From Actinomycetes bacterium (GTDB taxonomy: Bacteria > Actinomycetota > Acidimicrobiia > Acidimicrobiales > RAAP-2), in NCBI GenBank assembly GCA_021799915.1, contig JAJYZN010000174.1:1-5823 (forward strand): DNA of 5,823 nucleotides, given 5' to 3'. This document shows, one piece after another, positions 1 through 5,261 of this stretch. The notes beneath the pieces were generated by a model. The model saw nothing but the letters and a program-made list of their open reading frames with translations, was not told the DNA's origin and searched no databases. Position numbers and translations under genes: made by a program. Position 1 is the stretch's first letter. Each line of letters starts with the position of its first letter.

Positions 1-1050
1 TGGCGTACGCGCCTGGGAGCGAGCCCAGAGGTCGATGGGTCACGGTCGCCTCAGGCCCACAGCGACGGCGCGGTCGGTGTCCGTGGCGCCCGGCGCCTGC
101 TCACCCAGCGGCGGCTCCAGGTGGTCCTCGGGCTGATCTGGCTCCTCGATGCCGGCCTCCAGTTCCAGCCCTACATGTTCTCACGAGGGTTCGTCGCCAA
201 CTTCTTGGCCATGAACGACATGTTCCAGCCCCACGTGATCGCAGCGTCGATCGAGAACATCACGGAGTTCCTCGTTCCCCACGCCGCTGCTTGGAACACC
301 CTGTTCGCCACCACCCAGCTGGCCGTCGGCGTCGGCCTGCTCTTCCGACGCACGGTGAAGCCTGCGCTGTTGCTGTCCTTCGGCTGGGTCCTCGGCGTGT
401 GGGTGGTCGGCGAAGGGCTGGGCGGCCTGCTCACCCCCATCATGGGCTCGCCGCTGGCCGGGTTCCCCGGCCCGGTGCTCATCTACGGGCTGGTCGGTCT
501 TGTCCTTTGGCCGAGTGGCCGGCCGGGGCCAACGTGCGTTGCGAGCGCCGGGCCGCTCGGAGCGCATGGGACCCGGGTCCTGTGGGCGGCGCTCTGGTTC
601 GGCATGTCGATCGAGCAGCTACGTCCCGGCCCTGGTCTTTCGCCGAGCAGCGTCATGACGGTCATCGTGTCCATGAACGAGCCGGGCGAGCCAACCTGGC
701 TGGTCCACCTGGACAAGGTGGCGACGACGGCCATCAGCTCCATCGGGAGCCCCCTGGTCCTGGTCCTCGCGCTCATGGAGGTGACGATCGGAGTCCTCGT
801 CCTACGTGGCCATCAAGTGAAGGCTGCCCTCTGGGCGGCGATCGCGCTCTCGGCCCTCTTCTGGGTCGTCGGCCAGGACTTCGGTGGCATTCTCGCCGGG
901 CATGCCACCGACCCGAGCGCGGGGCCGCTCTACGTCCTCCTCGCCTTCAGCCTCTATCCCCTCGGCACCAATCGTCAGGGAGAAGAAGTCAGCGAAGCGA
1001 CGGCGGCGGGTGCCGCGATCGAGTCGGCCCCAGTCGAACTGCCCGCATGA
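1..1050 (+). CDS. Internally duplicated multi-pass membrane protein, DoxX-like in appearance (5' partial)
   Basis: The frame is open from the first base to TGA at 1048-1050, giving 349 codons in the window. The only in-frame usual start codon is GTG at 121. It has no good ribosome site, and starting there would remove an Arg-rich stretch (RGARRLLTQRRLQ) that fits a cytoplasmic lead-in to the first membrane helix. I therefore infer that the true start lies before the window. Counting from the GTG, hydrophobic segments lie near residues 1-15, 60-75, 82-104 and 117-131, then again near 154-163, 208-227, 234-260 and 270-280. The halves share a motif: WVVGEGLGGLL at 94-104 and WVVGQDFGGIL at 248-258. 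Each is preceded by a hydrophobic helix and a basic turn, and followed by a Gly-Pro-rich loop and a last helix ending in a Pro. This suggests a tandem duplication of a four-helix unit, as in DoxX-like proteins. The substrate is unknown. The gene runs convergently toward the regulator gene with 23 bp between stops, so it is not part of the mer operon transcript. Confidence 0.72.
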   Translation, partial: WRTRLGASPEVDGSRSPQAHSDGAVGVRGARRLLTQRRLQVVLGLIWLLDAGLQFQPYMFSRGFVANFLAMNDMFQPHVIAASIENITEFLVPHAAAWNTLFATTQLAVGVGLLFRRTVKPALLLSFGWVLGVWVVGEGLGGLLTPIMGSPLAGFPGPVLIYGLVGLVLWPSGRPGPTCVASAGPLGAHGTRVLWAALWFGMSIEQLRPGPGLSPSSVMTVIVSMNEPGEPTWLVHLDKVATTAISSIGSPLVLVLALMEVTIGVLVLRGHQVKAALWAAIALSALFWVVGQDFGGILAGHATDPSAGPLYVLLAFSLYPLGTNRQGEEVSEATAAGAAIESAPVELPA

Positions 1051-1073
1051 GCGGCACGTCTCCGCCCAGTCAA

Positions 1074-1487
1074 TTACGTCCGGCTCCCGTTCCCCTTCGG
1101 GATGAGGTGGCAGACACTCGATGGCGAGCAGTCCTCGGGACGGAGTCTGCGCGCCCGAGAGACGAGACCCTCAAGGACCGACCGAGCGTGCTGTAGCTCT
1201 ACGATTCGCTCGTCGATCTCCCTGCTGCGACGTCGGAGCAGATCAAGCACGTGGGCACACGGCACCTCGCCACGGTCCCGATAGGCGACAATCTCACCGA
1301 TCTCGCCAAGGCTCAGGCCGAGAGCCTGGCTGGCGCGAATGAACTGCAAGCGCTCGACCACCTCGGGTTCGTAGTCTCGGTACTTGGACGCTGAGCGCCG
1401 TGGCTCAGCGAGGACCCCGATCTCTTCGTAGTAGCGGATCGTCTTGACCGGGACCCCGGAACGATTGGCGGCCTCTCCGATGCGCAT
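1074..1487 (-). CDS. merR: MerR-family heavy-metal-responsive transcriptional regulator
   Basis: This 137-residue protein has the classic MerR layout. A winged helix-turn-helix occupies residues 1-70 (MRIGEAANRSGVPVKTIRYYE, then KYRDYEPEVVERLQFI and LGLSLGEIGEI). A long dimerisation helix spans about 79-112, and a short C-terminal metal-binding loop follows. Candidate ligands are Cys77, Cys120 and Cys126. In this family a Cys at the Cys77 position goes with sensors of divalent ions (MerR, ZntR, PbrR), while CueR-type monovalent sensors have Ser there. Compared with Tn501 MerR, the Cys82 and Cys126 equivalents are present. The Cys117 equivalent is missing from the LVSRARR stretch, and an extra Cys120 sits in a longer loop. 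The gene is divergent from merB and shares a control region with a MerR-type operator, so it very likely represses and activates the mer operon and itself. Hg(II) as the inducer is inferred from context; Zn, Pb or Cd cannot be excluded. The ATG at 1487 lies 6 nt after a TATCAT, which suggests a leaderless mRNA. Confidence 0.9.
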   Translation of the reverse strand: MRIGEAANRSGVPVKTIRYYEEIGVLAEPRRSASKYRDYEPEVVERLQFIRASQALGLSLGEIGEIVAYRDRGEVPCAHVLDLLRRRSREIDERIVELQHARSVLEGLVSRARRLRPEDCSPSSVCHLIPKGNGSRT

Positions 1488-1493
1488 GTCCTC

Positions 1494-1499
1494 ATGATA
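1494..1499 (-). promoter_or_regulatory. Putative -10 box of the regulator gene (leaderless start)
   Basis: On the minus strand the bases read TATCAT, followed by six bases and then the ATG at 1487. With the usual distance from -10 to the transcription start, +1 would fall on the A of that ATG, so the mRNA would lack a leader. The GAGGA between them is too close to the ATG to act as a ribosome site. No good -35 is seen at 16-18 bp upstream. The best 17-bp-spaced candidate is TGCCCA, which lies inside the operator dyad, consistent with autorepression. Confidence 0.45.
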
Positions 1500-1504
1500 C
1501 CCCC

Positions 1505-1536
1505 TTGACTCTCCAGTGGGCAGGAGGGTTTATCAT
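1505..1536 (+). promoter_or_regulatory. MerR-type operator-promoter of the merB operon
   Basis: A -35 TTGACT (1505-1510) and a -10 TATCAT (1531-1536) are separated by 20 bp. This over-long spacer is a hallmark of promoters activated by MerR-family proteins (19-20 bp, against the usual 17). The spacer region carries an imperfect dyad: ACTCTCC at 1508-1514 and GGAGGGT at 1523-1529, with 6 of 7 positions pairing, centred between 1518 and 1519. A regulator dimer bound here would twist the DNA and realign the two boxes when loaded with metal. The expected transcription start is near 1543, giving a leader of about 100 nt before merB. Confidence 0.8.
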
Positions 1537-1633
1537 CGACTTGGTGATCCACCGGCAACACCCACGGGTCCTGCGAACAGCCACGATGACTGCAGCACCG
1601 TGTGATCGGATCAAGTGGCGGCAATGCGCGAAG

Positions 1634-1640
1634 AAGGAGA
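1634..1640 (+). promoter_or_regulatory. Ribosome binding site that fixes the merB start
   Basis: AAGGAGA lies with its AGGAG core ending 5 nt before ATG 1645. The earlier in-frame starts, GTG 1615 and ATG 1624, have no such site, so ATG 1645 is chosen. Confidence 0.8.
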
Positions 1641-1644
1641 CGGC

Positions 1645-2295
1645 ATGGGGTGTTGCGTAGATTCATCGGACGAAGAGACCAAGGTGCCGGTGCTCTTCCG
1701 TGACCTTCCCGAGGACGTGCTCGCCATCCGTCGGGTCGCCTTCTCCGCACTGCGGCGCGAGGAGCGCCTCGATCCTGAACAGCTGGCTCTGCGTACCGGC
1801 CTTGACGACCACGCGATCGACTTGGCGTTGCGCCGGCTCCACGATGCCGGGCTTGTCGAACGAGATAGGAAGGGTTGCGTGGTCGGGATCGCCGGACTCA
1901 CCCTGGAGCCGACCAGACACCGACTCGTCCTTGATGGCCAGAGCCTGCACACCTGGTGTGCCATCGACGCAGTCGGTATCCCCGCTGCGTTGTCACTCGA
2001 CGCACACGTGACAACGAGCTGTGCACACTGTGGCGCTCAGCTCACGGTGGACATCGATCGCGGTGAGCCACCTTCGCAGTCATCGTTTCGAGGCTGGCTG
2101 CCGCCGACCGATTGCAAGGACGTCCGAGCCGACCTCTGTCCCCTTGCCAACCTGTTCTGCTCGCTTGCGCACCTGGAGCAGTGGCTAGACGGCGCGGGTG
2201 ATCCCTCGGGCGAAGCAGCCGATCTTGCCCGGTTCGCGGAGCTCGGACGACAGGCGTGGGGCGACCTCGCGCCAAGGGAGAACCAACATGGCTGA
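1645..2295 (+). CDS. merB: Organomercurial (alkylmercury) lyase MerB
   Basis: This 216-residue cytoplasmic enzyme is expected to break the carbon-mercury bond of organomercurials by protonolysis, releasing Hg(II) for MerA. Residues 20-85 form the helical, winged-helix-like N-terminal part (LPEDVLAIRR, then LALRTGLDDHAIDLALRRL). The catalytic domain follows. The catalytic set of R831b MerB (Cys96, Asp99, Cys159) maps to Cys105 and Asp108 in HTWCAIDAV and to Cys165 in DVRADLCPL. The non-essential Cys160 is Pro166 here. The length is close to the 212 residues of plasmid MerB. Unusual cysteines are present: a Cys3-Cys4 pair at the N-terminus and a CxxC at 126-129, where classical MerB has Cys117 followed by Thr. 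The gene is first in the operon and its end overlaps the merA start by 8 nt, so the two are probably translated in a coupled way. Some MerB-like proteins may not act on mercury. The intact catalytic set and the neighbouring merA make the call strong. Confidence 0.92.
   Translation: MGCCVDSSDEETKVPVLFRDLPEDVLAIRRVAFSALRREERLDPEQLALRTGLDDHAIDLALRRLHDAGLVERDRKGCVVGIAGLTLEPTRHRLVLDGQSLHTWCAIDAVGIPAALSLDAHVTTSCAHCGAQLTVDIDRGEPPSQSSFRGWLPPTDCKDVRADLCPLANLFCSLAHLEQWLDGAGDPSGEAADLARFAELGRQAWGDLAPRENQHG
2274..2280 (+). promoter_or_regulatory. Ribosome binding site that fixes the merA start
   Basis: AAGGGAG lies 7 nt before ATG 2288, inside the last codons of merB. It supports this start over the GTG at 2198, which would add 30 residues encoded over merB and unlike any MerA N-terminus. 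Confidence 0.75.
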
Positions 2296-3688
2296 CACGA
2301 GGCGCTACGACCTCGCGATCGTGGGTTCCGGCAGCGCAGCATTTGCAACCGCAATAGAAGCCCGGCGCAAGGAGGTCTCGGTCGTCATGATCGAGCAGGC
2401 CACGGTCGGTGGCACCTGCGTCAATGTCGGCTGCATCCCCTCCAAAGCACTCCTCGCTGCAGCAGACGCCCGTCACGTCGCTCTCAACCAGCACTTCCCA
2501 GGCATTGCCACCACGGCAGTAGGCGTGGACATGGCAGCGCTCGTCAGTGGCAAGGACGCCATCGTCGAGGCCCTGCGACTCGAGAAGTACGAGGAACTCG
2601 CTGGCTTGTACGGCTTCGACATCCTCCACGGCCATGCCCGCTTCATCCCCGGTCCCAGCCTTGAGGTGAACGGGGAGCGAATCGAGGCGGAGCACTACGT
2701 CATCGCAACCGGTGCCTCCCCTTGGGCTCCACCCATCCCAGGCCTCGATGAGGCGGGATACTTGACCTCGACGACCGCCATGGAACTGGACCACGTGCCC
2801 GCCTCGCTCGTCGTGATCGGCGGCGGCCTCGTCGGTCTGGAGCAGGGTCAGCTCTTCTCCCGGCTCGGTTCCACCGTCACGCTTGTAGTCCGGCGACGAA
2901 TTGCCCCGGTCGAAGAGCCGGAGATCTCCGAGGCGCTCACCGCCATCTTCTCCGAGGAAGGGATAGGCGTCCGACGCGGCGACGTCGGCAAGGTCGTTCG
3001 TGAGAACGGAGATGTTGCCGTCTCGCTCGAATCTGGCTCGGGCCACGAGGAGCTTCGAGCAGAGGCAGTGCTTGTCGCAACGGGCCGTCGGCCCAACACC
3101 GCAGACATCGGCCTCGACAACGTCGGCGTCACAGTCGGTGCACGAGGCGAAGTCGTTGTAGACGACGAGCTTCGCACCGCCAACCCACGCATCTTTGCTG
3201 CGGGTGACGTCACGGGTCACCCGCAGTTCGTCTACGTGGCAGGAACGCATGGCGGCATCGTCGCTGACAATGCGATCGATGGCGCGCATCGGCGTATCGA
3301 CTACCGCACCCTTCCCCGGGTGACCTTCACCTCGCCCTCCATTGCATCGGTCGGGATGACTGACGAAGAGGCGAATGCGCAGGGATTCGCTTGCGAGTGT
3401 CGGGTGCTCCCGCTCACCCAGGTCCCCCGAGCCATCGTCAACCGGGACACCCGGGGTCTTGCCAAGGTCGTGGCCGGGCGGGGCACCGGCAAGCTCCTCG
3501 GTGTCCACCTGCTGGCCGAGGGAGCCGGTGACGCCATCCTCGCTGCCGTGTACGCCCTCGAAGCGGGCTTCACCGTCGCAGAGCTCGCTCGAATGTGGTG
3601 CCCGTACCTGACCATGGCCGAGGCCATCAAGCTCGCCGCCCAGGCCTTTACCACCGACGTCGCCAAGCTGTCCTGCTGCGCCACCTGA
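2288..3688 (+). CDS. merA: Mercuric reductase MerA, core form without the HMA domain
   Basis: This 466-residue FAD-dependent pyridine nucleotide-disulfide oxidoreductase would reduce Hg(II) to volatile Hg(0) with NADPH in the cytoplasm. The FAD-binding motif GSGSAA is at residues 13-18. The redox-active pair Cys44 and Cys49 lies in GTCVNVGCIPSK. A second nucleotide-binding motif (VVIGGGLVGLE) is followed by VVRRR, whose arginines suit the NADPH 2'-phosphate. The second FAD motif is FAAGDVTG. The C-terminal dimerisation domain ends in LSCCAT, where Cys463-Cys464 is the diagnostic pair that delivers Hg(II) to the partner active site. The PYLTM tyrosine matches Tyr605 of Bacillus MerA, a residue near the metal. 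Together these separate MerA from lipoamide dehydrogenase and glutathione or mycothione reductases. There is no N-terminal GMTCxxC metal-binding (NmerA) domain: the protein starts directly at the FAD fold. ATG 2288 overlaps the last 8 nt of merB, and a gap of 32 nt follows before the next gene. Confidence 0.97.
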   Translation: MADTRRYDLAIVGSGSAAFATAIEARRKEVSVVMIEQATVGGTCVNVGCIPSKALLAAADARHVALNQHFPGIATTAVGVDMAALVSGKDAIVEALRLEKYEELAGLYGFDILHGHARFIPGPSLEVNGERIEAEHYVIATGASPWAPPIPGLDEAGYLTSTTAMELDHVPASLVVIGGGLVGLEQGQLFSRLGSTVTLVVRRRIAPVEEPEISEALTAIFSEEGIGVRRGDVGKVVRENGDVAVSLESGSGHEELRAEAVLVATGRRPNTADIGLDNVGVTVGARGEVVVDDELRTANPRIFAAGDVTGHPQFVYVAGTHGGIVADNAIDGAHRRIDYRTLPRVTFTSPSIASVGMTDEEANAQGFACECRVLPLTQVPRAIVNRDTRGLAKVVAGRGTGKLLGVHLLAEGAGDAILAAVYALEAGFTVAELARMWCPYLTMAEAIKLAAQAFTTDVAKLSCCAT

Positions 3689-3707
3689 GTGGCGCTCAAC
3701 AAGTGGG

Positions 3708-3713
3708 AAGGAG
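3708..3713 (+). promoter_or_regulatory. Ribosome binding site that fixes the start of the TlpA-like gene
   Basis: A near-perfect AAGGAG lies 7 nt before ATG 3721. It argues against an upstream in-frame GTG at 3595, which would run 94 nt into the 3' end of merA. Confidence 0.75.
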
Positions 3714-3720
3714 ATCAGCC

Positions 3721-4350
3721 ATGGCCGCACCACCCAGTCGCGCCGGCCGCCCACCGACCGGGCTGGCCGGAGCAGCACCCAGCCGGCGCAGGCGCCGTTG
3801 GCTCGGGGCGCTCGCCGCGGTGCTCGTGGTGGTGGGGCTGATGGTGGCCTTGGTCGTCAAGGGCCCGGGCCGGCCGGCAGGAAACCACACCGTCGCGCTG
3901 CGCCAGACGGGACAGAAAGCCAGCGCGGTGGTCGGCGGATCGGCCCCGGCCTTCACCGCCACCGCCGTCGACGGCCAGCGAGTCGTCTTCCCGACCGGGC
4001 ATCCGACGGCAGTGTTCTTCATGTCCGGGCTGTGCCCGAGCTGTGTCGCCGAGGCCCAGACCGCCGCGCAGGTCCAGGCGGCGTTCGCCGGGCGGGCCTC
4101 GGTGCTGGCGATCGACGCCGACCCGACGGACTCGGTTACGCTGATCCGCCAGTTCGAGCAGGCCGTTGGCGTGCCGATCCACTATCCCTTCGTCTCGGAC
4201 CCCTCGGGACGCCTCGTGGAGGCCTTCGGGGCCACCTCGACCGACGAGTGGGCGATCGTGACCGACGCCGCCGGCCGGGTCGTCTACCGTGGGCAGCTGA
4301 GCTACCCGGCGCTACGAGCCGCGCTGGTCCGGGCCGGGGCGCCTGCATGA
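3721..4350 (+). CDS. Membrane-anchored TlpA/ResA-like thioredoxin-fold protein
   Basis: This 209-residue protein has a short basic N-terminal tail (SRRRRRW at 21-27) and one hydrophobic helix at about 28-46. It is probably a non-cleaved anchor, with the rest outside the cytoplasmic membrane. A redoxin or TlpA-type domain follows from about 70. It opens with GGSAPAFTATAVDGQ (72-86), the usual lead-in of AhpC/TlpA families. A strand then leads into the active-site motif CPSC (Cys105 and Cys108, in SGLCPSCVAEAQ), and VLAIDADPTD is typical of the next strand. The position that normally holds the cis-proline is occupied by Asp175-Glu176, before WAIVTDAAGRVVYRG. The role is thiol-disulfide exchange outside the cell membrane, with electrons probably supplied by the CcdA-like protein whose ATG overlaps this stop codon (ATGA). 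Family relatives serve cytochrome c maturation. Placement behind merBA suggests mercury-related thiol chemistry instead, which is inference. Confidence 0.85.
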   Translation: MAAPPSRAGRPPTGLAGAAPSRRRRRWLGALAAVLVVVGLMVALVVKGPGRPAGNHTVALRQTGQKASAVVGGSAPAFTATAVDGQRVVFPTGHPTAVFFMSGLCPSCVAEAQTAAQVQAAFAGRASVLAIDADPTDSVTLIRQFEQAVGVPIHYPFVSDPSGRLVEAFGATSTDEWAIVTDAAGRVVYRGQLSYPALRAALVRAGAPA

Positions 4351-5261
4351 CCAGGCTGGCGTTTGCCTTCGGGGCCGGGCTGCTGTCCCCGCTCAACCCG
4401 TGTGGGTTCGCTCTGCTCCCGGCCTACCTCGCCTACTACCTCGGGGTGGGCGAGGAGTCTCACCGTCCGCTGCTCGAGCGGGTGTCCCAGGGCCTCTCCG
4501 TCGGCGGGGCGCTGAGCGCCGGCTTTGGCGGCGTGTTCGTCCTCGGGGGGCTGCTCGTCTCGTTGGGCCTGCGGTCGTTGATCACGGCTGTGCCGATCGG
4601 CGCGGTAGTGATCGGGGTGGTCCTCGCCGCAATCGGGGTGGCCATGCTCGCCGGCCGCCGGCTGGCGTTCCTGGCCAAGCGCCAGCTCTCCCCTGGCCGC
4701 GGGGTCGGGTACCGCCACATCGTGGTCTTCGGCGCCGGCTACGCCTTCGCCTCGCTGGCCTGCACCATCGCCGTGCTGCTGGCGGTGATCGCAGTGGCCC
4801 TGGGCGCCCACAACCCCGCCCAGCTGGTCGGCGTCTTCCTCGCCTACGGGACCGGGGCGGCCACGTTGCTCGTGGCGCTCACCGTGTCCGCGGCGCTGGC
4901 CAAGCAGTCCCTGCTGGCCGGGACGCGCCGCCTGCTGCCCTTCGTCGAGCGGGTCTCCGCCGTGCTGCTCGTCGCCTCGGGGGCCTACCTGGTGCTCACC
5001 AACCTACCCGGGCTCAAGAGCACCGCCCTGGCGGGCGACCTCTTCGCCCGGGTGAGCGGGCTGTCCTCCCGCCTGAGCAACCTGGTGGACCCGCACTGGC
5101 ACGCCTTCTTGCCGGTTGCCGGCGCGCTCGGCGCCCTGGTGGGGATCACCCTCTGGCGCCGTCGGCGGTCCCCGGGCCCGCGTCGTCGAGCCGACAACGC
5201 CCAGAACTGTGTGGACGGGATCGACGAGCCGGCGGCACGCTCCCAAAGCGCCGGGATGTGA
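4347..5261 (+). CDS. CcdA/DsbD-family membrane thiol-electron carrier
   Basis: This 304-residue integral membrane protein of the CcdA (DsbD transmembrane) family would carry electrons from cytoplasmic thioredoxin across the membrane to an extracytoplasmic thiol protein. The two signature cysteines are present. Cys19 lies in SPLNPCGFALLPAYLAYYLG in the first helix, and Cys139 lies in ASLACTIAVLL in the fourth. Helices are expected near 4-32, 50-74, 79-102, 124-152, 158-180 and 192-212, the usual six. After a polar linker there is a seventh hydrophobic stretch (253-270) preceded by DPHWH, then a basic tail with a lone Cys288. The ATG overlaps the stop of the TlpA-like gene by 4 nt, so translational coupling is likely and the two are probably partners. 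CcdA proteins usually sit beside cytochrome c maturation genes, none of which is present. Here it closes a mer operon. It could supply reductant to the TlpA-like protein or pass metal through its cysteines, and sequence cannot decide which. Confidence 0.9.
   Translation: MTRLAFAFGAGLLSPLNPCGFALLPAYLAYYLGVGEESHRPLLERVSQGLSVGGALSAGFGGVFVLGGLLVSLGLRSLITAVPIGAVVIGVVLAAIGVAMLAGRRLAFLAKRQLSPGRGVGYRHIVVFGAGYAFASLACTIAVLLAVIAVALGAHNPAQLVGVFLAYGTGAATLLVALTVSAALAKQSLLAGTRRLLPFVERVSAVLLVASGAYLVLTNLPGLKSTALAGDLFARVSGLSSRLSNLVDPHWHAFLPVAGALGALVGITLWRRRRSPGPRRRADNAQNCVDGIDEPAARSQSAGM

Noticed and set aside
1085..1102. Hairpin TCCCG-loop-CGGGA near the 3' end of the regulator gene, considered as a terminator between convergent genes
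   Set aside because: The stem is only 5 bp with an 8-nt loop, it lies inside the coding region, and neither strand has a T tract after it.
1586..1660. 24-codon frame in the merB leader, from ATG 1586 to TAG 1660, overlapping the merB start
   Set aside because: It has no ribosome site, and its sequence shows no leader-peptide features such as repeated codons linked to a hairpin. The true merB site at 1634-1640 lies inside it.
2042..3778. 578-codon minus-strand frame opposite merA
   Set aside because: It is an antisense shadow of merA, whose own frame carries all the MerA motifs. Such long antisense frames are common in GC-rich genes.
3798..4346. Upstream extension of the CcdA-like frame across the TlpA-like gene
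   Set aside because: The translation is low-complexity Arg/Gly/Pro-rich, typical of an out-of-frame shadow. The ATG at 4347 starts directly before the first CcdA helix and overlaps the previous stop as ATGA.
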